From an uncultured Eubacteriales bacterium (GTDB taxonomy: Bacteria; Bacillota; Clostridia; Lachnospirales; Lachnospiraceae), in the NCBI GenBank assembly GCA_949292785.1, contig CASFBK010000004.1, forward strand, positions 62,001 through 126,000: a stretch of 64,000 nt of DNA, given 5' to 3'. Within the stretch, counting starts at the first letter, position 1; the number at the start of each line of letters is the position of its first letter. Below the pieces are notes generated by a model. That model worked only from the letters and a program-made list of their open reading frames with translations, had not been told where the DNA came from and did no database searches. The translations under genes were made by a program, and so were the position numbers. Shown piece after piece: positions 54,760-63,620 of the stretch.

Positions 54760-56046
54760 TTATCTATCTATAATAGTATTTTCAGAAAGTGAGTCAGATG
54801 TTGTTTGCGTTTCCTTATTCATAGAAGATGCCTTAATAAACAATACCAAACCGATTGCGAAAATAACAGTAATAGAGCCAACTCCAATATTAATGCTGCC
54901 GGAAATCTGACTTACCACGCTGACAAGCGTAGTGCCAAGAAAGGAGGCGCCTTTTCCGCAAATATCCATGATACCAAAGTATTCCCCTGATTTTTCCGGA
55001 GGAATAATTTTGGCGAAGTAGGAGCGGGACAACGCCTGAATTCCGCCCTGGAACATACCTACACAGACAGCAAGAAACCAAAATTCCCACTGAGTATCTA
55101 GTTGAAGAGCAAAGAGGGCAATGCCAAGATAAGCCACAATACAAATGGTAATCAAATTTCGTGCAGAGTAACGCTGCGCCAGGCGTCCAAAGATAATGGC
55201 ACAGGGAAATGCTACAATCTGAGTCACCAGAAGGGCAATTAAAAGACCACTGCTTTCAAGCCCCAGTGCTTCGCCGTAGGCAGTTGCCATCTCTATGATA
55301 GTATAAACACCATCAATATAGAAGAAAAAGGCAATTAGAAACCAAAGAACATTTTTTTCCTTGGAAATGTGTTTAAAAGTTTCGCCAAGACGATGAAAAC
55401 TATTGGTCACCACATGAGTGTTTTCCGAGACATAGTGAATCTGATGGTAATTATTGATGAGGGGCAGGGAAAGAAGTAACCACCATGCGGCAATCAGCAG
55501 GAAAGTAATAATCATTGCAGTGGAAAAACTAATGCCGATGGATTCGTAGCCCAGGACAAAAAACAGTCCAATAACGAATGGAATACAGCTTCCAATATAT
55601 CCCCATGCATAACCTTGGGAGGATACCTCATCCATATGTTCCGGGGTAGAAATGTCTGTCAACATAGAGTCATAAAAGATGAGGCTGGTACTGTAACCGA
55701 TTTTGGCAACAATAAAAACGCCCAAAAAGACCAGCCAGTGATTAAAGAATCCCAGAAAGGCACAGCAAATGCATCCAATTAAAATAGAAGTCAAAAATAG
55801 AGGTTTTTTAAAGTTCCGGGAGTCTGCCATAGTGCCAAGAACAGGTCCTAACAAAGCGACGATAAGAGTAGAAATGCTGGCAGCATATCCCCAGTAAGCC
55901 AGATAAGTCACGGCAGGAACATTTGCAAGGTCTGCAAGGTAATCAAAATAAATCGGTATAATCGTAGAAACCAGCAAGATAAATGCGGAATTTCCAACAT
56001 CATATAGAATCCATTGTTTTTCCAACTTTGTTAATTTTGTTTTCAT
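54760..56046 (-). CDS. MFS transporter, UMF1/Atg22-like family
   Basis: A 428-residue transporter with about 12 membrane helices. The N-terminal YDVGNSAFILLVSTIIPIYF is the mark of UMF1/Atg22-like proteins. The ATG at 56046 follows AAGGAG; an in-frame start at 56070 has no such site. The substrate is unknown. The charged loop HIQ-to-HTVVTNS (about residues 195-215) separates the two halves. It converges with the alanine symporter at a shared terminator. Confidence 0.82.
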   Translation of the reverse strand: MKTKLTKLEKQWILYDVGNSAFILLVSTIIPIYFDYLADLANVPAVTYLAYWGYAASISTLIVALLGPVLGTMADSRNFKKPLFLTSILIGCICCAFLGFFNHWLVFLGVFIVAKIGYSTSLIFYDSMLTDISTPEHMDEVSSQGYAWGYIGSCIPFVIGLFFVLGYESIGISFSTAMIITFLLIAAWWLLLSLPLINNYHQIHYVSENTHVVTNSFHRLGETFKHISKEKNVLWFLIAFFFYIDGVYTIIEMATAYGEALGLESSGLLIALLVTQIVAFPCAIIFGRLAQRYSARNLITICIVAYLGIALFALQLDTQWEFWFLAVCVGMFQGGIQALSRSYFAKIIPPEKSGEYFGIMDICGKGASFLGTTLVSVVSQISGSINIGVGSITVIFAIGLVLFIKASSMNKETQTTSDSLSENTIIDR

Positions 56047-56274
56047 GGGTAATCTCCTTTTTCTTTGCAATGTCTTTAATATACAAAAGCTATGTGTAAT
56101 ACGTGTTGTAACAGGTGTAAAACTTGTGTAAAAACCTTGTAATTTTGCACAGAATATAGTATTTCCGATTATGTTAAAATAGCCGAAGTTTATGTGCAGA
56201 AAGAAGTTTTTTCTTACAAAATAAAAATTCGGATGATAAAATAAAAGTAATCTTAAGAAGGAAGGTAGTTTACA

Positions 56275-56514
56275 ATGAAAAGAGTAAAAGCAGCATGTAT
56301 TACACAGACATTACATTTTATGTTGAAGGAAGACCTTGGACATGATTATGCGGTAAGACTGGTAAAAGAAGAAGTAGCGAAGTACAAAAGACAGCTGGAA
56401 AAAAGTGCAACAAAGTACAGAATACTTTCAGAAACAGAACAGTCAGATGGCTCGATTATCATTGAAATTAAGAAACAATATAATACATCACCTGTTGGTA
56501 CATATTTAGATTAA
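56275..56514 (+). CDS. Small conserved hypothetical protein
   Basis: A 79-residue soluble protein with an N-terminal amphipathic segment (VKAACITQTLHFMLKEDLGHD), a charged helix (VKEEVAKYKRQLEKSA) and a C-terminal strand (GSIIIEIKKQYNTSPVGTYLD). AAGGAAGG precedes the ATG and a strong terminator follows, so it is a real single-gene unit. I do not recognise a named family. Confidence 0.7.
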   Translation: MKRVKAACITQTLHFMLKEDLGHDYAVRLVKEEVAKYKRQLEKSATKYRILSETEQSDGSIIIEIKKQYNTSPVGTYLD

Positions 56515-56533
56515 AAAGCATAGAAAATGAGAG

Positions 56534-56569
56534 AACTTCCGGTTTGTATGAACGAACCGGAAGTTTTTT
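56534..56569 (+). terminator. Terminator after the small conserved gene
   Basis: AACTTCCGGTT (56534-56544) and AACCGGAAGTT (56555-56565) form an 11-base perfect stem followed by TTTT. Confidence 0.88.
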
Positions 56570-56637
56570 GAATAATTTATCCAAATCAGCATATACTTAG
56601 TAAAGAAGAAGGAAATAGCAGGAATAAAATCCTAAAT

Positions 56638-56666
56638 TTGACAACAGAAGAAAAAAGGACTATAAT
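56638..56666 (+). promoter_or_regulatory. Consensus sigma-A promoter of tRNA-fMet
   Basis: TTGACA (56638-56643), exactly 17 bases, TATAAT (56661-56666): a full consensus match, 13 bases before the mature 5' end of the tRNA. Confidence 0.92.
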
Positions 56667-56678
56667 AAATAATGATGA

Positions 56679-56752
56679 CGCGGGGTGGAGCAGTCTGGAA
56701 GCTCGTCGGGCTCATAACCCGAAGGTCACAGGTTCAAATCCTGTCCCCGCAA
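56679..56752 (+). tRNA. Initiator tRNA-fMet (anticodon CAT)
   Basis: A 74-base cloverleaf with anticodon CAT at 56713-56715. Initiator marks are visible: C1 opposite A72 (an unpaired acceptor end), and three G-C pairs at the base of the anticodon stem (TCGGG with CCCGA). The T-loop is GGTTCAAATCC. The 3' CCA is not encoded. It is preceded by a perfect promoter and followed by its own terminator, so it is a single-gene unit. Confidence 0.95.
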
Positions 56753-56756
56753 CTCT

Positions 56757-56790
56757 AAAAGGCATTACCAATAGCGAGGTAGTGCTTTTT
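56757..56790 (+). terminator. Terminator after tRNA-fMet
   Basis: AAGGCATTACC and GGTAGTGCTTTTT form a stem of about 9 pairs around an 8-base loop, with a T run. Confidence 0.75.
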
Positions 56791-56894
56791 GCATTAAAAA
56801 TTCATTTCTAGCAGGCGATAGCTTGTCAAAGCGGTAATATCCCGCAAAAATTCATATTTATTACAACTTAAATTTCATATCAGGAGGACAATCT

Positions 56895-57761
56895 ATGGAA
56901 AAAGACGCAGTAAATGTAAGGAGAAACGTACTTCCGCCAGAGTATCAGTTTAATTTGAGTGATTTTGCCTTGTTTCTATCTGTCATGAAGAACAAGCGGG
57001 CTTATGAATGTACACTCAGTATTATTTTGGAAGAAGAAAATCTGGAATTGGAAGAGGTAAAGGTAGAGCAGGTGATTTTGAACCGTTCCGGGAAACGTGC
57101 CATCCGGTTAGACGCATGGGCAAAGGACAAAAATAATCGGCAATTTAACATGGAAATGCAGAATGACAGTAATAGTGATAATATTCCCAAACGTTCCCGT
57201 TACTATCAGGGAATGTTGGATACGCCCATATTAAAGTCAGGGAAAGAAACGAAATACAAAGAGCTGCCATCCACTGTTATTATTTTTATCACGCAAGAGG
57301 ATATTTTTAAAAAAGATTTGGCAAAATATACGTTCACAGAACAATGTGAAGAAATATCCGGGTTGCATTTGGAGGATGGAACAACCAAGATTTTTTTAAA
57401 TATGTCCAGTAAAAAGGGTTCCAAAGAACTGGTAAGTTTGTTACAATATATGAAAGAGACAACACTGGAGAATCCGAATATATTAGTGAGAGATAAACGT
57501 ATTTTAGAACTTGATAATATTGTATCGGAAGTAAAAGAATCCGAAGAATGGGAGGCAATACAGATGAACATTCTTGAAATTGGCATCCAAAAGGGGAGAG
57601 AAGAAGCAAGGAAGGAAGAACGCGAAAAAGCAATACAGGCACTAATAGAATCTTTTTGTGAGTTACAGATTTCTCAAGCAGATACTATTGCAAAAATAAA
57701 GGAAAAGTTTTCGCTAAGTGATGAGGAAGCAAAAGGTTACATAAGAAAATATTGGAAGTAG
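56895..57761 (+). CDS. Rpn family PD-(D/E)XK nuclease (recombination-promoting nuclease/putative transposase)
   Basis: A 288-residue Rpn/PDDEXK_2 family protein. The nuclease core lies at about 20-110, with the metal-binding Asp in RLDAWAKD (about residue 72) and E-x-Q in NMEMQND (about 85). The C-terminal 70 residues are a highly charged helix (REEARKEEREKAIQALIESF) followed by a short helical domain ending EEAKGYIRKYWK. Rpn proteins cleave DNA and promote RecA-independent recombination; some act in phage defence. CAGGAGG precedes the ATG. No transposon ends are visible beside it. Confidence 0.88.
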   Translation: MEKDAVNVRRNVLPPEYQFNLSDFALFLSVMKNKRAYECTLSIILEEENLELEEVKVEQVILNRSGKRAIRLDAWAKDKNNRQFNMEMQNDSNSDNIPKRSRYYQGMLDTPILKSGKETKYKELPSTVIIFITQEDIFKKDLAKYTFTEQCEEISGLHLEDGTTKIFLNMSSKKGSKELVSLLQYMKETTLENPNILVRDKRILELDNIVSEVKESEEWEAIQMNILEIGIQKGREEARKEEREKAIQALIESFCELQISQADTIAKIKEKFSLSDEEAKGYIRKYWK

Positions 57762-57766
57762 AAGAA

Positions 57767-57807
57767 AGGCATTATCTCAAGTGAAGTCTTGGGATAATGC
57801 TTTTTTG
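57767..57807. terminator. Terminator after the Rpn gene
   Basis: GCATTATCTCAAG and CTTGGGATAATGC pair over 13 positions with one mismatch-type wobble and a 6-base loop, followed by TTTTTTG. It also lies at the end of the convergent NlpC/P60 gene. Confidence 0.85.
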
Positions 57808-57810
57808 TGC

Positions 57811-58671
57811 TTAGAACACACTCCCCACTGCCAGCAGACTTTCTGCTAAATCGGCTCTATAATCTTCATCCTCAGGGCAAAGACTGTTTATGACACAGCC
57901 AAAGCTTTTAAGATTTCCGGTGCAATGAATATACTTTTCATTTCCCAAATATAACGCCACATGTCCCGGAAAATACAAAAGGTCTGCGGGCTTTATCTGA
58001 GAAAATGGAATTTCATGCACAGGAAATCCCTCCTGTATTTTGGCATCTCGGTAAATGATGATACCACACATATAGTAGCTCATAAAAGTCAGCCCGGAAC
58101 AGTCAATCCCCATAGCGGTCTTCCCGCCCCAGCGGTACTGGGTGCCCAGAAATAGCATAGCATAATTCAGAACTTCAGAGCGAATCGCCCATTCATTCTG
58201 AAGCAGGAAATCATTAAATGGAGGATTAGAAGCACCAGAATTCAAGCAAACAGGTGGCAAAAGGGCGATAGCAGGAACATATCCGCAGATGCCGTTGGCA
58301 GCCCGTATCTTTTGCCAGCCGTTGTCTGTGGCTTTGGCATCATCGCAAAGCATTACCTTGCTTCCCATAAACAGGGTAGACAAAACAGGAGCCTGAACCT
58401 TGGGAGTTCTTAAGATATCTGTCGTTTTTGGGCATAAAAGAGTTGTCTTTGAAGTCTGGTTCCAACGCATAAGGAAGTCAGAGGAGACCTTACGAATCGT
58501 CCCTTTCTCCAGCCACCCCCGATAGTCATAATCGGTAACAACCCGCAAAAATGTTCCGCATTCCTGTTCCACAGTGACCGTCCAGCCCGACAGTAATTCG
58601 TCAGAAACTGTTTCTTTGGTAGGTGCTTCATAAAGTATTGCCTTTGGTACAGTTATGATTCCTATATACAT
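57811..58671 (-). CDS. SH3-domain and NlpC/P60 endopeptidase, YkfC-like
   Basis: A 286-residue cytoplasmic enzyme; no signal peptide is visible from the ATG at 58671 (AGGAAAGGATA upstream). Two SH3b-type domains (about 1-60 and 80-140) precede the NlpC/P60 domain (160-286) with catalytic C191 (GIDCSGLTF), H237 (FPGHVALY) and H249 (YIHC). Enzymes of this architecture (YkfC) cut gamma-D-Glu-diaminopimelate bonds of recycled murein peptides. It is 72 bases downstream of an M19 dipeptidase on the same strand, which fits a joint role in murein peptide catabolism. Confidence 0.88.
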   Translation of the reverse strand: MYIGIITVPKAILYEAPTKETVSDELLSGWTVTVEQECGTFLRVVTDYDYRGWLEKGTIRKVSSDFLMRWNQTSKTTLLCPKTTDILRTPKVQAPVLSTLFMGSKVMLCDDAKATDNGWQKIRAANGICGYVPAIALLPPVCLNSGASNPPFNDFLLQNEWAIRSEVLNYAMLFLGTQYRWGGKTAMGIDCSGLTFMSYYMCGIIIYRDAKIQEGFPVHEIPFSQIKPADLLYFPGHVALYLGNEKYIHCTGNLKSFGCVINSLCPEDEDYRADLAESLLAVGSVF

Positions 58672-58743
58672 GTCATATCCTTTCCTAATTAAAAATAATA
58701 ATTGCAGAAACAATATTTAAAATGATTGACAAATTTTTAACAA

Positions 58744-59703
58744 TCATACCAGAAGCTCCCGATACAATTCCATCACATTCCGGTAAAAAATATGTTCTAT
58801 CTCACGTTCGTGAAATCCGCTTTTCCGAAGCTCTGATTCCAGCAGTTCCATATGACTGCAATCCTTTAATTCCAGATTGTCATCAATGCCATCAAAATCA
58901 GAACCGAGCCCTGCACAGGCTATTCCGCCAATATCCACCATATGACGGATGTGTTTTGCAATGTCCGTTACATAACTGTAAAAGCAGCCATTGTCATCGG
59001 AAACGGAAGTGAGAAAAGGACCATAAAAATTGACCCCGATAACGCCCCCGCGGTTTGCAATTTCCCGAATTAGCTCATCCGGCAGATTGCGGCCTCTGGC
59101 GCAAAGTGCTCTGGCATTGGAATGGCTTGCCACAAAAGGCTTCTTTGCAAGACGGCACACATCAAGAATGCCCTGGTCCGATAAATGGGACACATCCGGG
59201 ATGATACCCAGCTGTTCCATGGCATCTAAGAAGGCAATGCCAAGATGGGTAAGACCACCCTTGGCTGTTCCATGGGCAGGTTCTGCCGGAGAGCCTAACG
59301 TATTTTTATGATTCCAGGTAAACGTCATCATGCGTATGCCTTGGTCGTAGAATTCCTTTAGTGCCCTTAAATCTCCTTTGCATACCTGACCCTCTTCGAT
59401 AGTCATAAGGGCAGACATGATGCCTTGTTTTTCATTTTCCATAATCTCCTGATAGGTGGTGACAGGGCGGATGAGGTCCTGGTTCTTTTCCATTTCTTGA
59501 TGAAAAATCGCGATTTGTCTGTGGCAGGCATCATAGGGACAGTCTTCTTCATCCAGGTCAATGAACATAGCGAAGTTTTGAAGCACATATCCGGAAGCCT
59601 TCATTTTTATAAGGTCCAGTTGAAACTCATTTTTCCGAAGGGAAGCAGTGGGATTTTTATATATTCTGGAAATCGTATCGCAATGCATATCAATAATTTT
59701 CAT
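58744..59703 (-). CDS. Membrane dipeptidase family (peptidase M19, renal dipeptidase-like)
   Basis: A 319-residue zinc dipeptidase. Metal-binding motifs are IDMHCDT at the N-terminus, TIEEG (bridging Glu), PDVSHLSDQG and ASHSNARAL, and the C-terminal GLGSDFDGID. It has no signal peptide, so it is a cytoplasmic bacterial form. M19 enzymes hydrolyse dipeptides, often with a D- or C-terminal D-residue. Together with the downstream YkfC-like enzyme it probably degrades muropeptides. GGAAGG lies before the start. Confidence 0.92.
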   Translation of the reverse strand: MKIIDMHCDTISRIYKNPTASLRKNEFQLDLIKMKASGYVLQNFAMFIDLDEEDCPYDACHRQIAIFHQEMEKNQDLIRPVTTYQEIMENEKQGIMSALMTIEEGQVCKGDLRALKEFYDQGIRMMTFTWNHKNTLGSPAEPAHGTAKGGLTHLGIAFLDAMEQLGIIPDVSHLSDQGILDVCRLAKKPFVASHSNARALCARGRNLPDELIREIANRGGVIGVNFYGPFLTSVSDDNGCFYSYVTDIAKHIRHMVDIGGIACAGLGSDFDGIDDNLELKDCSHMELLESELRKSGFHEREIEHIFYRNVMELYRELLV

Positions 59704-59827
59704 GGTATTCCTTCCTTTGTAAAATAATTTCTATTATATTATGTGGCAAAAAAGCGCAACATTCCCGGTTTTGAAGAAAAGGCGCAATTTATTTCGTCAT
59801 AAAAGATGAAAACATTTTTAGGTTAAG

Positions 59828-59873
59828 TTAAGAAAAAGCAACATTTTTCTTAAGAAACCTATATTATTATGAT
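59828..59873 (+). promoter_or_regulatory. Inverted repeat overlapping the MacAB-like operon promoter
   Basis: TTAAGAAAAA (59828-59837) and TTTTTCTTAA (59844-59853) form a perfect 10-base inverted repeat around GCAACA. A TATGAT -10 is at 59868-59873, so the repeat covers the -35 region. A further TTAAG half-site precedes it at 59823-59827. Such half-sites near the -35 are typical of response-regulator or repressor control of peptide-sensing exporters. Confidence 0.6.
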
Positions 59874-59911
59874 AAACAGAAAATGGAAAAAGTAAAGGGA
59901 AGGAAGGGAAA

Positions 59912-60613
59912 ATGTTGGAAGCACTGATAAAGGTAAGGGATATGTGTAAGATATACAATCCCGGAGAAAACGAAGTCCGGGCGCTGGACCATGTGAGTCT
60001 TGAGATTCAAAAGGGCGAGTTTGTGGCAATTATTGGTCATTCCGGTTCCGGGAAGTCTACTCTGATGAACATGCTTGGGTGTTTGGATGTTCCAACGTCA
60101 GGAGAATATTATCTGAACGGAAAAGACGTGTCAAAGATGGGAGATAATCAGCTTTCGGAAATACGAAATGAGGAGATAGGGTTTATTTTTCAGGGATTTA
60201 ACCTGATTGCCAACCTGACTGCCATAGAGAATGTAGAATTGCCGTTGATATATCGTGGAATCGGGCGAAACGAGCGGCACAAGCTGGCATTGGAAGCCCT
60301 CAAAATGGTAGGACTGGAACAGCGTATGCATCATAAGCCGGCAGAAATGTCCGGTGGACAACAGCAGAGAGTTGCCATTGCAAGAGCGATTGCGGCAAAG
60401 CCCCCCGTGATTTTGGCAGATGAGCCGACAGGAAATCTGGATTCTGCCTCCACGAAGGAAATTATGGAGATTTTAAGAGGTCTGCATGATTCTGGAAGAA
60501 GTGTCATTCTCATTACACATGACAATGACATTGCGGATCAGGCAAAGCGAGTGGTAAGAATTCTGGATGGAAAGATTGTGGAAGATTATTATAATGAACC
60601 AGAGAAGGAGTAA
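59912..60613 (+). CDS. ABC exporter ATP-binding protein (MacB/LolD type)
   Basis: A 233-residue ABC ATPase. Walker A is GHSGSGKST, the Q-loop is [10 protein letters not shown], the signature is [11 protein letters not shown], Walker B is [13 protein letters not shown], and the switch His is in ITHDND. It belongs to the MacB/LolD branch, which couples to FtsX-type permeases. It is followed after 3 bases by an adaptor and then the permease. AAGGAAGGG precedes the start. Confidence 0.93.
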   Translation: MLEALIKVRDMCKIYNPGENEVRALDHVSLEIQKGEFVAIIGHSGSGKSTLMNMLGCLDVPTSGEYYLNGKDVSKMGDNQLSEIRNEEIGFIFQGFNLIANLTAIENVELPLIYRGIGRNERHKLALEALKMVGLEQRMHHKPAEMSGGQQQRVAIARAIAAKPPVILADEPTGNLDSASTKEIMEILRGLHDSGRSVILITHDNDIADQAKRVVRILDGKIVEDYYNEPEKE

Positions 60614-60616
60614 AGC

Positions 60617-62278
60617 ATGAAAAAGAATAAGAACAATAAGAGCAGTAAAAAAGTATTAAAAATCGTAGTCCCGATTGTACTTGTAGTCATGGTAGTGGGA
60701 GTTATCGTTGTAAAAAATGTTGCAAGTGCAGGAGAAGCAATGGCACAGGCAATGGCAGTAGAGACTATGACGGTAGAAAAAGGTGATGTAACACAGACCG
60801 TAGAGACCAGTGGAACCGTGGTAAGCGGTCAGCAGAAAATTTTCTTTTCCCCAGTGAATGCTACAGTAGAAACAGCGGATTTACAGGTGGGAGATTTGGT
60901 AAAGGCTGGTGATAAGCTGATAGCGTTCAATTTAGAGGACTTAGAGGAGCAGAATCAGAAGGCAGAGCTTACGGTACAGGCAAATAGTCTCGGATATCAG
61001 GATACGGTAAATAAGTCTGTAGAGGCGGCGAAAAAACAGGAAGAAGCAAAAAATGAAGCAGCAGCATTGCAGCAGCAGGTAGATGCCAAAAAGCAGGAAG
61101 TAGCAAATCTAACATCAGCTATTGCGGGAGATGCTCAGGCACAGGCAGCAGCATTGCAGGAGACAAATAATAGTATTAATGCGCAGATAGCGGTATTACA
61201 ACAGCAGCAGAGTGAAGCGGCAGCAACCTTAGAGCAGTCTAAGAGTGCCTATGAGGCGGCACAGACAGCACAGCAGAATGCCCAGGTGAATTTTGATGCG
61301 GCAACCGCAGGAGGAAATGCCTCAGACATAGCAAGTACTTCCGAGGCATTAAAGGCAGCAAATGCAGCGTTGAATACAGCAAAAAATGATTATGATACCC
61401 AAAAGTCCCAGGTGGATAGTATTAATGTTCAGATTGCGTCATTACAGGCGGCAATGTCATCCGGAAGCGGAGAAATTGGAAATACAGACTTACAGCAGAG
61501 ACTTGCTACAGCTCAGTCAGAATTGGCAGACTTACAGGCACAGCTGGAGACGAAAAAGGCAATCGCGGAAGGTGATACCGCAGCGTTAAGTAAAGAGGCA
61601 AAGGCACAGATGCAGACAAACAATAATCTGGCAGAGCTGGAACAGAAGTCTTTGGCAGAACTGATTGAAGAGGGGAAAAAGGGAATCAGTGCAGAATTTA
61701 ATGGCGTGATTTCCGATAGCCAGGTGGTAGAAGGCGCAATGGTATCTCAGGGAATGCAGCTGTTTACCCTTCAAAGTATTGATGATGTAAATGTGGATGT
61801 TACATTATCCAAAAATGTATATGAGAAGGTAAAAGAAGGACAGAAGGCAACCATTACCTTTGCCGGACAGACCTATGAGGGAACTGTTACCAGAATCAGC
61901 CGTATTGCCACCAGTGGTATGAGCGGAAGCAATCAGGCGGCTACTTCCACAACGATTACTGCAACCGTTCATATTGACAATCCCGATGACAATATTTTTC
62001 TTGGAGTAGAAGCGAAAGTATCCATTCAGGCAGCAGAAGCTAAGAATGTTGTAATCTTACCAACAGAAGCCGTAAATATTGGAAAAGATGGTTCCTTCTG
62101 CTGGGTATGTGAGGATGGAGTATTAGTAAAACGCAGTATAGAGACCGGTGTGACGTCAGATGACTGCATCGAGATTACCAAAGGTCTGAAAGCGGGAGAA
62201 GAGATAATTGCAGATCCGGGAAACCATGAAGAGGGAGATGCTATTGTAGTTGGGAACGTCAATACAGCAGCAGAATAG
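60617..62278 (+). CDS. Membrane fusion (MacA/HlyD-like) adaptor with long coiled coil
   Basis: A 553-residue adaptor: an N-terminal anchor (about 13-33, VLKIVVPIVLVVMVVGVIVV), a lipoyl-like half (60-110, DLQVGDLVKAGDKLIAF), a long Ala/Gln-rich coiled coil (about 115-345), then the second lipoyl half and beta-barrel (about 355-550, FNGVISDSQVVEGAMVSQG). In Gram-positive bacteria such proteins assist MacB-like exporters. The coiled coil is long for the family and made of A/Q-rich repeats. Confidence 0.9.
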   Translation: MKKNKNNKSSKKVLKIVVPIVLVVMVVGVIVVKNVASAGEAMAQAMAVETMTVEKGDVTQTVETSGTVVSGQQKIFFSPVNATVETADLQVGDLVKAGDKLIAFNLEDLEEQNQKAELTVQANSLGYQDTVNKSVEAAKKQEEAKNEAAALQQQVDAKKQEVANLTSAIAGDAQAQAAALQETNNSINAQIAVLQQQQSEAAATLEQSKSAYEAAQTAQQNAQVNFDAATAGGNASDIASTSEALKAANAALNTAKNDYDTQKSQVDSINVQIASLQAAMSSGSGEIGNTDLQQRLATAQSELADLQAQLETKKAIAEGDTAALSKEAKAQMQTNNNLAELEQKSLAELIEEGKKGISAEFNGVISDSQVVEGAMVSQGMQLFTLQSIDDVNVDVTLSKNVYEKVKEGQKATITFAGQTYEGTVTRISRIATSGMSGSNQAATSTTITATVHIDNPDDNIFLGVEAKVSIQAAEAKNVVILPTEAVNIGKDGSFCWVCEDGVLVKRSIETGVTSDDCIEITKGLKAGEEIIADPGNHEEGDAIVVGNVNTAAE

Positions 62279-62306
62279 TGGAGCATAGTTGAAAAGAGGT
62301 ACTTAA

Positions 62307-63542
62307 ATGGGAAAGATATTAGAATATATAAAAATGGCTTTAAAGAACATTACTGCCAACAAAGGGCGTTCTTTTCTGACCATGTTAGGTATTATCATCG
62401 GAATTGCTTCTGTTATCATGGTGATGTCTGTTGGTGATGGAACCGCCAATGCAATGAATGCTGAGGTGCAGGACCTTGGAACCGGACAGATTTATGTATA
62501 TTGCAGTGACGATGCGATAAATGCAGAGGCATGGATTACACCGGAAGATATGGAGGCAATTAAGGAAAAAGTTGATGGAATAGACGGAGCAAGCCCGGAG
62601 GATAGCGCCAGTGGTACAACTGTAACAGGAAAAGGAGAATTTTCCCTGTCACTAAGCGGCGGAACAGAAGATTCCTGGAAATCCTTGAATTATAATATGA
62701 AACGGGGAAATTACTATACCGAGGCAGATGTACAGGAAGCAAGCCGGGTCTGTGTACTTACAGACGAAGACGCCAAGCGTTTATTCGGCTCGGATGATGT
62801 GGTGGGCATGGATATTGATGTAAATGTAAATGGAATCAGTCAAAGCTACCGTATTGTGGGAGTTACCCAGCAAAAAGAAAATGGCAACTTTGTCAGCTAT
62901 AGCTACGAAGGTATGCCGGTAACATTGAATGTACCTTATACTTCTTTTGAAGCCTTCGGTTGGGAGAGTGATGCATTTTATTCCTTTGATGCTTTTATGG
63001 AGGATGGAGCAGATGCAAAACAGGTAACAAAGGATTTGATTCACCTGTTAGAATCCAGACATCAGAGCGCCGGAGAAGATTATTACCAGATTCAGAGCTT
63101 TCAGGATATGCTTGCGGAATTGAATGGTATGTTATCCATTGTAACTACGTTTATTTCCTGTGTGGCAGCAATTTCACTGTTCGTAGGTGGAATCGGAGTT
63201 ATGAATATTATGCTGGTATCAGTAACAGAGCGTACCAGAGAAATCGGTATTCGTAAGTCTCTGGGGGCAAAAACCTCTTCTATACTAATGCAGTTTTTGG
63301 CAGAAGCAGCCATTTTGACCATTGTAGGAGGAATCATCGGAATTCTTTTAGGTCTTCTCGGAGCAGTAGGAATCTGTAGTATCATGAGCAGTGCCATGGA
63401 AAGTGCAATCAGCCCGGGAATCAAGGCAAGCACAATTTTAGGTGCAACCCTGTTCTCCTGTGCAATCGGTGTATTTTTCGGCATTTATCCGGCAAAGAAA
63501 GCGGCGAAGTTAAGCCCGATTGAAGCATTACGAAGAAATTAA
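62307..63542 (+). CDS. MacB-like ABC permease (FtsX/MacB_PCD)
   Basis: A 411-residue permease with four membrane helices. The first helix is in NKGRSFLTMLGIIIGIASVIM, followed by an extracytoplasmic MacB_PCD domain (about 45-270) and three C-terminal helices. Conserved coupling segment RTREIGIRKSLGAKTSSILM is present. It works with the two preceding genes as an exporter of peptides, antibiotics or lipids. AGAGGT precedes the ATG. Confidence 0.93.
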   Translation: MGKILEYIKMALKNITANKGRSFLTMLGIIIGIASVIMVMSVGDGTANAMNAEVQDLGTGQIYVYCSDDAINAEAWITPEDMEAIKEKVDGIDGASPEDSASGTTVTGKGEFSLSLSGGTEDSWKSLNYNMKRGNYYTEADVQEASRVCVLTDEDAKRLFGSDDVVGMDIDVNVNGISQSYRIVGVTQQKENGNFVSYSYEGMPVTLNVPYTSFEAFGWESDAFYSFDAFMEDGADAKQVTKDLIHLLESRHQSAGEDYYQIQSFQDMLAELNGMLSIVTTFISCVAAISLFVGGIGVMNIMLVSVTERTREIGIRKSLGAKTSSILMQFLAEAAILTIVGGIIGILLGLLGAVGICSIMSSAMESAISPGIKASTILGATLFSCAIGVFFGIYPAKKAAKLSPIEALRRN

Positions 63543-63549
63543 GAATAAA

Positions 63550-63578
63550 TTGAAAGTTTCCCGGAAATACATTATAAT
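63550..63578 (+). promoter_or_regulatory. Promoter of the sortase gene
   Basis: TTGAAA (63550-63555), 17 bases, TATAAT (63573-63578), 42 bases before the sortase start. No hairpin terminator stands between it and the permease stop at 63542, so some read-through from the exporter operon is likely. Confidence 0.72.
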
Positions 63579-63620
63579 GTTTTTTGAAAACAAGTAGGAC
63601 CGGGAGGCTTTTTATTTATT

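Noticed and set aside
56895-57761. Rpn-type protein as a transposase in a mobile element
   Set aside because: No terminal inverted repeats, target duplications or other element genes flank it; the neighbouring hairpins are ordinary terminators.
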